A program made the position numbers and the translations under genes. A DNA stretch of 42,094 nt from Syntrophomonadaceae bacterium (GTDB lineage: Bacteria > Bacillota > Dethiobacteria > DTU022 > UBA8154). The DNA lies in the NCBI GenBank assembly GCA_003563895.1, contig PWTK01000026.1, positions 1-42,094 of the forward strand, written 5' to 3'. Below are positions 1 through 7,310 of the stretch, piece after piece (the first letter of the stretch is position 1; every line of letters begins with the position of its first letter). Under the pieces are notes generated by a model that saw only the letters and a list, made by a program, of their open reading frames with translations, searched no databases and was not told where the DNA came from.

Positions 1-515
1 GAAGCCCCGCAAAAAAGAGGTTTTAAAAGGTCACACTTACAAAAAGGCCTTGATCTGCTAAAAAGCTGTATTTTGGGGGCCACTCAACAAGAATTCCCTG
101 AGTTAAGTTGATAATCATGTTTTTCTAAGTTGAGAAGGGGTCATTTTGACATTCGACTTTTATGGCACTGGCTGTCTTCAGGTCAGGGCTGGCTGAAAAA
201 GGAAGCGCCCTTTTTGAGGCAGGTTTTTGCTTGAGCAACTGCAAGGTCTCTGATGGCGGCTTGACGAGTTCAGGAGCCAGGCAAAGGCGGCTTTTTCGCT
301 TCCCCCTTTAGGGGCAAAAAGGGCCACTTTTCCCGAACCGGGTATCTGGTGCTCATCTCACCTTATATCATTATAAACTGAATGAGCTTTTTTTACCAAG
401 GGTCAAAAAAGAGGTCTCACTGACGTTCGCAAAGGGGGATAGGAAACGACAACCCGCCATTCTGGCAAACCTGAGAGACGGTTGACTCATTTTTTGGCAG
501 TGAGGAGGTTTTTTG
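1..515. other. Intergenic region upstream of rsmA
   Basis: No gene is visible in the first 515 bases. The region is richer in A+T than the coding parts. It contains one decayed copy of a dispersed coding fragment (listed separately at 111-175). I found no convincing -35/-10 pair for rsmA; there is an A+T-rich stretch at about 361-395. The rnmV gene that often precedes rsmA in Gram-positive bacteria is absent here. Confidence 0.6.
111..175 (+). repeat. Dispersed decayed coding fragment, copy A
   Basis: This stretch matches three other places in the window (12668-12799 minus, 32870-33258 plus, 42010-42094 plus). Read in one frame it gives GHFDIRLLWHWL, compared with RFEIQLLWHWL in copy B. The nucleotide match to copy B is nearly continuous over the last 25 bases (attcgacttttatggcactg and on). 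Only the right-hand part of the fragment is recognisable in this copy. The protein origin is unknown; a transposase C-terminus is my inference. Confidence 0.6.
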
Positions 516-1478
516 GTGAACGGCAATGAGCGGACGTTACAACCGGGGCGCCGCGGCCCGACATCCCTTCCCCCCTTAACTTCTCCCTCCTATTTGACAG
601 AGGAGTTGAAAGAGAGGGGGCTGCATCCCCGAAAGCGAATGGGGCAGCATTTTTTGGTGGATGACAATATACTGCAGAAAATTATCTCCGCTGCCGAGTT
701 CGACAGGGGGGACCGGGTGATAGATATCGGCTCCGGTCCAGGGGCTCTTTCCCTGGCGCTGGCCAAAAGGGCGGCCGGGGTGATCGCCGTGGAGTGGGAC
801 AGGGGATTGGCAGCGTTTCTGCGGGATCAGGCCCGGCAGCGGGGGGTTTCCAACCTTCGTGTGGTGGAAGGAGATGTGCGCCGCCTGGACCTGGAGCGCC
901 TTTGCCGGGAAGTGTGGGGAGAAAAACATCTTGCCGGGAAAAGCCTCAAAGTGGTGGCCAACCTGCCTTATTATTTAACCACGCCGCTGCTTTTTCAGCT
1001 GCTCCAAGGTTCCTTGCACATCGAGCTGTCGGTGCTGATGATCCAGCTCGAGGTGGCCCGGCGCATTTTGGCCGAGCCGGGAAGCAAGGACTACGGACTG
1101 CTGAGCGTCCTCTGCCAGTTTTATACGGAGCCCAAATTTTTGTTTAAGGTATCCAAAAAAGTTTTTTATCCCCCGCCGGAGGTGGATTCAGCCGTGGTGC
1201 TTTTGAGGCGGCTTCCTGTGCCGTCCGTTTCCGTCCTGGATGAGGAAAGCTTTTTTCAGGTGGTCCGGGCCGCTTTCTTGAAGCGCCGGAAGACCTTGCT
1301 GAATGCCCTGGAGGGGCTGGGGGGGCTGGGAAAAAGGGATTGGGAAAATATTCTTGCAGGGGCGGGAATTTCGCCGAAACTCAGGGGAGAATCCCTTTCC
1401 CTGGAGGAGTTTGCAAAGATAAGTGACATGTTTTATAATATAAAAGGAGTTTTTCGTTCCAACCGTAACAACCTTTAA
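516..1478 (+). CDS. rsmA: 16S rRNA (adenine1518/1519-N6)-dimethyltransferase RsmA/KsgA
   Basis: RsmA transfers four methyl groups from S-adenosylmethionine to two adjacent adenines in the 3'-terminal hairpin of 16S rRNA during late 30S assembly. The protein carries RKRMGQHFLVD, the SAM-binding glycine motif DIGSGPGALSLAL near residue 70, the catalytic NLPYY motif near residue 150, and the family VDSAVVLL segment near residue 225. At 320 residues it is about 30-40 longer than usual, the excess being an N-terminal Pro/Arg-rich extension. I chose GTG 516 because the ribosome binding site GAGGAGG at 502-508 lies 7 nt upstream; TTG 513 would be only 4 nt away. The YkuK-like gene follows after 22 nt and is probably co-transcribed. 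Confidence 0.95.
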   Translation: MNGNERTLQPGRRGPTSLPPLTSPSYLTEELKERGLHPRKRMGQHFLVDDNILQKIISAAEFDRGDRVIDIGSGPGALSLALAKRAAGVIAVEWDRGLAAFLRDQARQRGVSNLRVVEGDVRRLDLERLCREVWGEKHLAGKSLKVVANLPYYLTTPLLFQLLQGSLHIELSVLMIQLEVARRILAEPGSKDYGLLSVLCQFYTEPKFLFKVSKKVFYPPPEVDSAVVLLRRLPVPSVSVLDEESFFQVVRAAFLKRRKTLLNALEGLGGLGKRDWENILAGAGISPKLRGESLSLEEFAKISDMFYNIKGVFRSNRNNL

Positions 1479-1500
1479 GAGCAGAAAGAGGGCGCCTGTG

Positions 1501-1977
1501 ATGTTATTTATCAGCCCCACCAAAGGGAAAATGACCCTGGAGGAAACCTTTGACGAGGTCGTCTCCTACATTGAGCAGAGACCCAGGGAGCAATACAAAC
1601 TGATTATCGGGACCGACTCGCACGTTCACCTGGGTTCCGAAGTGATCTTTGTGACCGCGGTCATTATTCACCGGGTAGGCAAGGGCGGACGCTATTTCTT
1701 CTGTCGGGACAAACAGCGCTTCGTGGAAAGCTTCCGCCAGCGCATTTTATTCGAAACCTCCTTGAGCCTGGATGTGGCCAGCCGTTTTGCCGGTTTTTTG
1801 GCGGAAAACGGCCATGCCCTGTTAAACGTGGAGATCCACCTGGACGTTGGTGAACAGGGAGATACCAAGGAGCTTATCCGGGAAGTGGTGGGAATGGTGA
1901 TCGGGAGCGGTTTTGACGCGCGGATTAAGCCCGAATCATACGGGGCCAGCAAGGTTGCCGATAAGTATACCAAGTAA
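1501..1977 (+). CDS. YkuK family RNase H-like protein (DUF458)
   Basis: This matches the YkuK/DUF458 family of about 160-170 residues, which has a predicted ribonuclease H-like fold. The opening LIIGTDSHVH supplies the acidic residue expected on the first strand. Later acidic residues in EIHLDVGEQGDTKELI and the closing KPESYGASKVADKYTK are typical of the family. Its substrate is not known. ATG 1501 lies 8 nt after AGAGGG (1487-1492); GTG 1498 is an equally readable alternative. It sits directly behind rsmA with no terminator between, so a role in RNA metabolism would fit the context, but that is inference. Confidence 0.8.
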   Translation: MLFISPTKGKMTLEETFDEVVSYIEQRPREQYKLIIGTDSHVHLGSEVIFVTAVIIHRVGKGGRYFFCRDKQRFVESFRQRILFETSLSLDVASRFAGFLAENGHALLNVEIHLDVGEQGDTKELIREVVGMVIGSGFDARIKPESYGASKVADKYTK

Positions 1978-2002
1978 AAAACAAAAAAGTTTTCCAGCTC
2001 TA

Positions 2003-2031
2003 TTGACAAAAAGAAGAATAATTGATAAAAT
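2003..2031 (+). promoter_or_regulatory. Sigma-A-type promoter, distal of a tandem pair for veg
   Basis: TTGACA at 2003-2008 and TAAAAT at 2026-2031 are separated by exactly 17 bp. It lies 39 bp upstream of a second near-consensus promoter, so veg appears to have two start points. Confidence 0.75.
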
Positions 2032-2041
2032 TCTTGTTTAC

Positions 2042-2070
2042 TTGACAAGTTGCCCGGTTTGTGTTACACT
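2042..2070 (+). promoter_or_regulatory. Sigma-A-type promoter, proximal, for veg
   Basis: TTGACA at 2042-2047 and TACACT at 2065-2070 are separated by 17 bp. Transcription would begin near 2077, giving a very short leader before the veg start at 2091. Confidence 0.8.
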
Positions 2071-2090
2071 CCGCTAGGGGGTGATGTGGA

Positions 2091-2366
2091 ATGGCGGTAA
2101 AGAACTCCTTGCTGCATATTCGCAAGGAACTTGAGCTCTACGTGGGCGAAAAAATTAAACTTCGCGCGAACCGGGGTCGCCGGAAGACTTTTGAAAAAGT
2201 AGGGGTGTTAGAGAGCACATACCCCTCTATTTTTATTATTTGCGTAGATGAAGAAAACTACCGTCAAAGACTTTCTTTTAGCTATGCGGATGTATTGACT
2301 GAAACGGTTGAACTTACCCTTTATGGAAATGAAAACAAAAAAATCGCCTGCTGTACGGGCGAATAA
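2091..2366 (+). CDS. veg: Veg family protein
   Basis: Veg is a small, highly conserved Firmicutes protein. In Bacillus subtilis it is strongly expressed and has been linked to biofilm matrix gene expression; its biochemical activity is unsettled. The sequence has the family core: RANRGRRKTFEKVGVLEST, then YPSIF and SYADVLTETVEL. The 91-residue length is normal apart from a slightly longer tail. AGGGGGTGAT precedes ATG 2091. The tandem consensus promoters fit the strong expression known for veg. Its position after rsmA is the usual one. A clear terminator follows at 2471-2500, so it is probably transcribed alone. Confidence 0.92.
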   Translation: MAVKNSLLHIRKELELYVGEKIKLRANRGRRKTFEKVGVLESTYPSIFIICVDEENYRQRLSFSYADVLTETVELTLYGNENKKIACCTGE

Positions 2367-2470
2367 TTGGCGAATAATTTGGTGGACCCTTGATCAGCGC
2401 TCAAACAGAGGAAAATGTTCGCTTTTCCGCAAAAGCATGCCGCAACAGGACCTAGTTTTTGTTACGTTTG

Positions 2471-2500
2471 CCCCTTTTCATAACGAGAAGGGGTTTTTTA
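2471..2500 (+). terminator. Intrinsic terminator after veg
   Basis: CCCCTTTTC (2471-2479) pairs with GAGAAGGGG (2485-2493) around a 5-nt loop, giving 9 bp with one G-U pair, followed by TTTTTTA. Confidence 0.88.
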
Positions 2501-2856
2501 TTTGACTCCATTACTTCTGCTGCCGGTGTGGTGGAATGGATATTGCACCATGTTTTCAACGGGAGTAGAGCGATAAATTTGGCTGCAAATCACACGCTGC
2601 GGCTCCAAAACGCCGGCACTCCTCAAACCGTGCATCCCTTCCCGCCGCGGCTTCCACGGCCCTGTTACCAAATAATGCCTCGCCATCGGCAGGAAAATCC
2701 ATACAAGGCCTTAGCCGCTGCTCGGGGCGTTAGCGATGAATTTTGCCTTCAAGCAAAACAAAAAAACAGCGAATTTGCTTTACAGATCACGGCGCCCAGG
2801 ACGGTGCCGGAGATATGCGGACCGACCTTGAAGCGCCCGGCCCTGCAAAGGGGTGC
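2501..2856. other. Intergenic region between the veg terminator and queT
   Basis: I see no gene, repeat or clear RNA structure in this 356-bp stretch. An open frame runs through it on the plus strand but lacks a plausible start signal and any recognisable protein. The queT message runs in from the right and has no strong intrinsic terminator. Confidence 0.5.
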
Positions 2857-3327
2857 TCAGGGGCGCATTTCCTTTTTTTGGAGTAGGCGGAGGATGGGGA
2901 TGCCCAGCCCCAGTACGGAGATTGCCTGCCCGACACCGATGGTCAGAACGGTCGGCCAGTAAGGGATGAGGAAGAACGCGTAAAGGTAGAGGCTTACCAG
3001 GAAAGCGTTAAGCAGGATGGGGCTGAGGTAGGCGATCATCGTAAACCGGAAGCGGTAGGTGACGATGGCGGCAATGAGGGTGGTCAAGCTGCCGAAAACA
3101 ATGTCTACTGCTCCGTAAGGCCCCAGCATGTTGGAGAGCAGTACGCCCAAGAAGAGGCCCGGGATGGCCTCGGGGTAAAGCATGGGCAGCAGGGTGAGTC
3201 CTTCTGCCAGGCGCACCTGTATGGGTCCGTAGCTGATGGCAGCCAGTAAAAAGGTGATGACCACGTAAAGCCCGGCAATTAAACCGGCCCTTGCCAGATG
3301 GATGGGGGTCAACATTTTTGTGATCAT
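2857..3327 (-). CDS. queT: QueT family queuosine-precursor transporter (ECF S component)
   Basis: QueT proteins are small integral membrane substrate-binding subunits of energy-coupling-factor transporters. They are predicted to import a queuosine precursor such as preQ1. The 156-residue protein has about five hydrophobic segments and the family signature SYGPIQVRLAEGLTLLPML with YPEAIPGLFLG, then LGPYGAVDIVFGSL. The start ATG 3327 follows GGGGAGG at a 12-nt spacing, a little long. ATG 3315 is possible. No queuosine genes and no preQ1 riboswitch consensus are visible nearby; the energizing ECF subunits must lie elsewhere. It diverges from the homocysteine operon. Confidence 0.88.
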   Translation of the reverse strand: MITKMLTPIHLARAGLIAGLYVVITFLLAAISYGPIQVRLAEGLTLLPMLYPEAIPGLFLGVLLSNMLGPYGAVDIVFGSLTTLIAAIVTYRFRFTMIAYLSPILLNAFLVSLYLYAFFLIPYWPTVLTIGVGQAISVLGLGIPILRLLQKKEMRP

Positions 3328-3357
3328 ACGCTGGTATGTCCTCCCCGATATCTTCCC

Positions 3358-3386
3358 TTGACACGCTACGTCAGGAAAGGTATTAT
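3358..3386 (+). promoter_or_regulatory. Sigma-A-type promoter for the homocysteine operon
   Basis: TTGACA (3358-3363) and TATTAT (3381-3386) are separated by 17 bp. Transcription would begin near 3393, which rules out start codons upstream of that point for the next gene. It leaves a leader of about 100 nt in which I see no known riboswitch. Confidence 0.8.
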
Positions 3387-3491
3387 TTTTTTAAGTACTT
3401 TACTGTCGTGCTCTTATATTGTACTGTTTTAGAAAGAATTTTTCAAATGCGCGTCAAACTGCATATCAAACTGTTTGGGGGGTGCCCTTTG

Positions 3492-4697
3492 TTGGTCAAA
3501 AGGACTTATGAAGAAATCAATGCCAAAATCAGGGCAGGAAAAGCGGTGGTGGTTACTGCGGAGGAAGTAGTCTCCATGGCCCGCGAGAGGGGTGTTGAGG
3601 AAACGGCTGCTTCCGTTGATGTGGTGACGACGGGCACCTTCGGTCCCATGTGTTCCTCCGGTGTTTTTCTCAACCTGGGGCAGACGAAGCCGAAGATAAA
3701 AATTAAAGAGCTTTATTTGAACGGAGTCGAAGCCTACTCCGGCCTGGCCGCGGTGGATGCTTACCTCGGCGCCACCCAGATTCCCGAAACGGATCCCGCC
3801 AACAAGAGATACCCCGGGGATTTCAACTACGGTGGGGGACATTTAATCGAGGAATTGGTGGCGGGCAAGGAAGTGCTCATGGAGGCAACCTCCTATGGAA
3901 CAGACTGCTACCCGAAAAAAAAGGCGGAGAAAATGATCAGCCTGGAAGAAATGCCCCAGGCCTTCCTCTTTAACCCGCGCAATGCTTACCAGAACTATAA
4001 CGTGGCCGTCAATCTTTCCGACAAAACCCTTTATACATATATGGGCATTCTCAAGCCCGACCTGGGAAACGCCAACTATAGCACCGCGGGCCAGCTTTCG
4101 CCCCTTTTCAACGATCCCTATTATGCCACAATCGGAATGGGGACAAAAATTTTCCTGGGGGGCGGCATCGGCTATGTAAGCTGGTTTGGGACCCAGCACG
4201 CCCCTGAAGCCCCGCGGGGGGACAACGGTGTGCCGCTTGCTCCCGCGGGGACCATGGCGGTTATTGGAGACCTGAAGCAGATGGACCCCCGCTGGCTCAG
4301 GGGAATGAGCTTCCTGGGTTACGGCGCCTCTCTGATGGTGGGGATCGGCATTCCCATTCCCATTCTGAGCGAGGAGATTTTGCGGCACACCGCGGTTGGC
4401 GACGATGAAATCTTTGCGCCCGTGGTGGACTACAGCGAAGCATATCCGCAGGGGACGGGTGATACCCTGGGACAGGTGAGCTATGCCGAATTGAAGTCCG
4501 GCGAAATCACGATAGGAGAACGGGTTGTCCCAAGCGCCCCCCTTTCCAGCTATCCGGGCGCCCGCGAGATCGCCGCCATGTTGAAAGAATGGATCCAAAA
4601 AGGCGAATTTATGCTTTCCAGGCCGGCTTTTACCCTGCCGGCCACCAATGAAGGCGTGGATTACATGAAGTCTGTCGGCCCTGCATTTAGCGAGTGA
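3492..4697 (+). CDS. COG1900/DUF39 homocysteine biosynthesis protein (aspartate-semialdehyde sulfurtransferase type)
   Basis: This family (Methanosarcina MA1821 type) is implicated in making homocysteine directly from aspartate semialdehyde and sulfide. The sequence shows the family opening VKRTYEEINAKIRAGKAVVV and the conserved Cys-containing TTGTFGPMCSSGVFLN. It also has FLGGGIGYVSWFGTQHAPE and GIGIPIPIL. The promoter at 3358-3386 excludes the longest open frame. I prefer TTG 3492, 8 nt after GGGGGGT (3477-3483), because it restores the family N-terminus; ATG 3447 has no good ribosome binding site. The next two genes are its known functional partners, 32 nt and 0 nt apart, so this is a three-gene operon. 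Confidence 0.88.
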   Translation: MVKRTYEEINAKIRAGKAVVVTAEEVVSMARERGVEETAASVDVVTTGTFGPMCSSGVFLNLGQTKPKIKIKELYLNGVEAYSGLAAVDAYLGATQIPETDPANKRYPGDFNYGGGHLIEELVAGKEVLMEATSYGTDCYPKKKAEKMISLEEMPQAFLFNPRNAYQNYNVAVNLSDKTLYTYMGILKPDLGNANYSTAGQLSPLFNDPYYATIGMGTKIFLGGGIGYVSWFGTQHAPEAPRGDNGVPLAPAGTMAVIGDLKQMDPRWLRGMSFLGYGASLMVGIGIPIPILSEEILRHTAVGDDEIFAPVVDYSEAYPQGTGDTLGQVSYAELKSGEITIGERVVPSAPLSSYPGAREIAAMLKEWIQKGEFMLSRPAFTLPATNEGVDYMKSVGPAFSE

Positions 4698-4729
4698 GGG
4701 CCTGTCTGAAGACGGAATAAAGGAGCGAG

Positions 4730-5143
4730 GTGTCTTGCTTGAGGCAGAAACTGGTCTTACACTTCCCGTCTACCGTGGTTGAACAGCCTTTCGTCTATCA
4801 CCTGGTTAAAGACATGAAGCTGATGGTCAATATTTTAAAGGCCAACATCAACCCCCGCAAGGAGGGCCGTATGGTGGTTGAGGTCAGCGGGGAAAAAGAG
4901 GATTTCCTGGAAGGGGTGGAGTTTCTCCAGTCCAGGGGGGTGAAGGTCTTCCCGCTGGAGCAGGAAATTGTCTGGGTGAAGGAAAAATGCACGCAGTGTG
5001 GAGCCTGCACTGTCATCTGCCCCTCGGGGGCGCTTTCGCTGAAGCGCCCGGAAATGGAGATTCAGTTTGACGACGACAAGTGCATTATCTGCGAGTATTG
5101 CATAAAAGCCTGCCCGGCCAGGGCGATGGAGGCACGCTACTAA
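4730..5143 (+). CDS. NIL-domain 4Fe-4S ferredoxin of the homocysteine pathway
   Basis: The 137-residue protein has an N-terminal NIL domain (about residues 6-80, a small alpha/beta domain also found on methionine ABC transporters). A two-cluster ferredoxin domain follows. Cysteines 87, 90, 93 and 97 and cysteines 118, 121, 124 and 128 form two CX2CX2CX3CP motifs for 4Fe-4S clusters. This is the MA1822-type partner of the COG1900 enzyme and is thought to help deliver sulfur or electrons. The start is ambiguous: GTG 4730 lies 4 nt after AAGGAG, TTG 4739 lies 8 nt after GAGG. Both give the same domain content. Confidence 0.87.
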   Translation: MSCLRQKLVLHFPSTVVEQPFVYHLVKDMKLMVNILKANINPRKEGRMVVEVSGEKEDFLEGVEFLQSRGVKVFPLEQEIVWVKEKCTQCGACTVICPSGALSLKRPEMEIQFDDDKCIICEYCIKACPARAMEARY

Positions 5144-5884
5144 GTGGAATGCTCCAGGAGAGACTACCGAAAGGGGCTGTGCCCCCACGGCATGGCGTCT
5201 TTTACGGTGGCGGTCAAAGAAACGGATCTCTGGGTGGCGGTGGAAAAAGAAGCCTTTTCGGCCGAACTGCCGAAAAAGGTGGAAGAATATATTTTCCGGG
5301 AAAGGTGCCTTTTGGAAAGTTATCTCCGGCGAGATCCCGGCTTTGCAGGGGCCCTGGCACCTTACCTGGTAGACGGTCAGGCCCCTCCCATGGTCCTGGA
5401 GATGGCCCGGGCGGGCAATATGGCCGGCGTTGGCCCCATGGCAGCCGTAGCGGGAGCTTTTGCCCAGGCAGTCGGCCGCTGGCTGCTGGCTTTTTCCTCC
5501 CAGGTTATCGTGGAAAACGGAGGCGATATATTTCTCCGCTGCGACCAGGCCGTCAAGGTGAGGGTTTTGGTCGGCGATTCCCCCTTCAGCCAACGGCTTT
5601 TTTTGATTCTCTCTCCCCGGCGCGGTTTCCGGGGAATCTGCACCTCTTCCGGCACAATTGGGCCCTCTTACAGTCAGGGCCGGTCCGATGCCGCCGTGGT
5701 TCTGGCCGAAAGCGCTTTGCTGGCCGATGCCGTGGCCACGGCCGCGGCGAACCGGGTGCGCTCTCCGGCCGATCTGCAGGAATCGCTGCAGTTTACCAGG
5801 CAAATCCCCGGCGTGCAGGGCGCGCTGCTGGTAATGGAGGATAAGCTGGCCGCCTGGGGGGATTTCGAGCTGGAAGAGGGATAA
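5144..5884 (+). CDS. UPF0280 (COG2122) family protein, third gene of the homocysteine operon
   Basis: The 246-residue protein belongs to UPF0280/COG2122, distantly related to ApbE flavin transferases. Visible family segments are VAVKETDLWVAV, AGNMAGVGPMAAVAGA, VENGGDIFLR and GTIGPSYSQGRSDAAVV. A COG2122 member in Methanosarcina (MA1715) has been associated with the same sulfide-to-homocysteine route, and its placement here agrees. GTG 5144 begins immediately after the stop of the ferredoxin gene, with GGAGG 11 nt upstream inside that gene, which suggests translational coupling. The biochemical role is unproven. Confidence 0.85.
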   Translation: MECSRRDYRKGLCPHGMASFTVAVKETDLWVAVEKEAFSAELPKKVEEYIFRERCLLESYLRRDPGFAGALAPYLVDGQAPPMVLEMARAGNMAGVGPMAAVAGAFAQAVGRWLLAFSSQVIVENGGDIFLRCDQAVKVRVLVGDSPFSQRLFLILSPRRGFRGICTSSGTIGPSYSQGRSDAAVVLAESALLADAVATAAANRVRSPADLQESLQFTRQIPGVQGALLVMEDKLAAWGDFELEEG

Positions 5885-5973
5885 AAAGCCCCCGCTCGAA
5901 AGATTGTTCAGACCTCATACTGACATAAAACATCGGTGGTGAAAGCCGGTTGTGCAAAGGAGGGGGTGGGAAC

Positions 5974-6504
5974 ATGATCAGCCCGTTTCAGGACAAAGAT
6001 CCTGTGCTGGATCCCTCGGTTTTTGTCGCCCCGGGCGCCTTCATTATCGGGGAGGTGGAGATCGGGGCGGATTCCAGCATCTGGTTTAATACCGTCCTCA
6101 GGGGGGACGCGGACGCCATCAGCATCGGCTGGGAAACCAACATCCAGGACAACTGCACCATTCATGCGGACGAAGGGTTCCCCGTGAAAATCGGCGACAG
6201 GGTGACCGTGGGCCACAACACCGTGCTGCACGGATGTGCAGTGGGGGACGGTGCGGTGATCGGGATGCACAGCACCCTGCTGAACGGCTGTGAAATCGGG
6301 GGCGATTCCATCGTGGGTGCGGGAGCGGTGGTGACCCCGGGCACAAGGGTGCCGTCGCGCTCCCTGGTTTTGGGTGCTCCGGCCAAAGTGGCGCGGGAGC
6401 TGAAGCCGGAAGAAATAGAAGGATCGCGAGCTTTTTACCGCATCTACAAAAAAAGAGCCGCCGAATACCGGCAGCTTGAACCTTTCAGGCGGGAGCTCCC
6501 CTGA
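5974..6504 (+). CDS. Gamma-class carbonic anhydrase-like protein
   Basis: The 176-residue protein is a left-handed beta-helix of hexapeptide repeats (for example FIIGEVEIGADSSIW and IVGAGAVVTPG). The three metal-binding histidines of the gamma-carbonic anhydrase family appear in CTIHAD, TVGHNT and VLHGC. It would act as a cytoplasmic homotrimer with a metal site between subunits. Many such YrdA/PaaY-like proteins have unproven carbonic anhydrase activity. ATG 5974 is preceded by a strong AAAGGAGGGGGTG. It lies 89 nt behind the homocysteine operon with no terminator seen, so read-through is likely. Confidence 0.88.
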   Translation: MISPFQDKDPVLDPSVFVAPGAFIIGEVEIGADSSIWFNTVLRGDADAISIGWETNIQDNCTIHADEGFPVKIGDRVTVGHNTVLHGCAVGDGAVIGMHSTLLNGCEIGGDSIVGAGAVVTPGTRVPSRSLVLGAPAKVARELKPEEIEGSRAFYRIYKKRAAEYRQLEPFRRELP

Positions 6505-6517
6505 TGCCGAGCTGAGC

Positions 6518-7177
6518 TCATGCGTCATCATCTTTGTGGCCTTCGTTCCCGATCAGCGGCACAAACCGGCAGCCGCAAAGAACGCGTTCTTTGAAATCAT
6601 CCTTTTCGCGGGTGATCAGAAGCAGGTCCTGGGACCAACAGTTTCCTGCCGGTATGACCATGCGGCCCCCTTCCTCGGACAGCTGGGAGAGAAGGGAGGG
6701 AGGCGGTTTTAAGGCGGCGGCTGTTACCAGGATCCTGTCAAAGGGCGCCTCTTCCGGCCAGCCCCTGGTGCCGTCGCCGATGCGGAAGCGAATGTTGCTG
6801 TAGCCCAGAAGATCCAGCACTTTCCTGGCCGTTTCTTGCAGCTGCATGATCCGTTCCACGGTATAGACGGTGTCCGCGATCTCGGCCAGTATCGCCGCCT
6901 GGTAGCCCGACCCGGTGCCGATTTCCAGCACCTTTTCCCCGCCTTCCAGGCCCAGTGCCTCAGTCATCAGGGCTACAATATAAGGCTGCGAAATGGTCTG
7001 CCCCCGGCCGATGCCCAGGGGGTGGTCGCGGTAGGCCAGGTGCTGTTCAGAATAGGGCACAAAAAGGTGGCGGGGGACGCTGCGGAACGCTTCCAGCACC
7101 TTTTCGTCTTTGATGCCCCTCACCACAAGCTGTTCTCTAACCATAAGTTCGCGCATTTCCTGGAAATCCCGCTCCAT
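6518..7177 (-). CDS. pcm: Protein-L-isoaspartate O-methyltransferase
   Basis: Pcm methylates abnormal L-isoaspartyl residues with SAM and so starts their repair in aged proteins. The 219-residue sequence has REQLVVRGIKDEKVLEAF, the conserved PRHLFVP, and GRGQTISQPYIVALM. The SAM motif is VLEIGTGSGYQAAILAE and the post-I acidic strand is VYTVERI. ATG 7177 is 6 nt after AAGGAG; the longer reading from 7228 starts upstream of that site. It converges with the carbonic anhydrase-like gene with only 13 bp between stop codons, and no terminator is visible there. Confidence 0.93.
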   Translation of the reverse strand: MERDFQEMRELMVREQLVVRGIKDEKVLEAFRSVPRHLFVPYSEQHLAYRDHPLGIGRGQTISQPYIVALMTEALGLEGGEKVLEIGTGSGYQAAILAEIADTVYTVERIMQLQETARKVLDLLGYSNIRFRIGDGTRGWPEEAPFDRILVTAAALKPPPSLLSQLSEEGGRMVIPAGNCWSQDLLLITREKDDFKERVLCGCRFVPLIGNEGHKDDDA

Positions 7178-7248
7178 GGAATACTCCTTTCCCGCTGCGA
7201 ACAAGCGAGATAATGACAAGCACCACATTCCGATTTTTGGATAATTCG

Positions 7249-7277
7249 ATTATATCACGAGCTGATTCCCGCTGCAA
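7249..7277 (-). promoter_or_regulatory. Promoter for pcm
   Basis: On the minus strand TTGCAG (7277-7272) and TATAAT (7254-7249) are 17 bp apart, giving a leader of about 65 nt. It lies in the 133-bp divergent gap shared with the radical SAM gene. Confidence 0.7.
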
Positions 7278-7310
7278 ATGGACAGAAACGTTGTGAAAGG
7301 AGTTCTCTAA

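Noticed and set aside
3328..3420. Possible preQ1 riboswitch before queT
   Set aside because: Neither the class I nor the class II consensus can be recognised in the short minus-strand leader.
5080..5844. 254-codon open frame overlapping the COG2122 gene in another frame
   Set aside because: The Gly/Arg/Pro-rich translation is typical of an out-of-frame reading; the COG2122 frame carries the family motifs.
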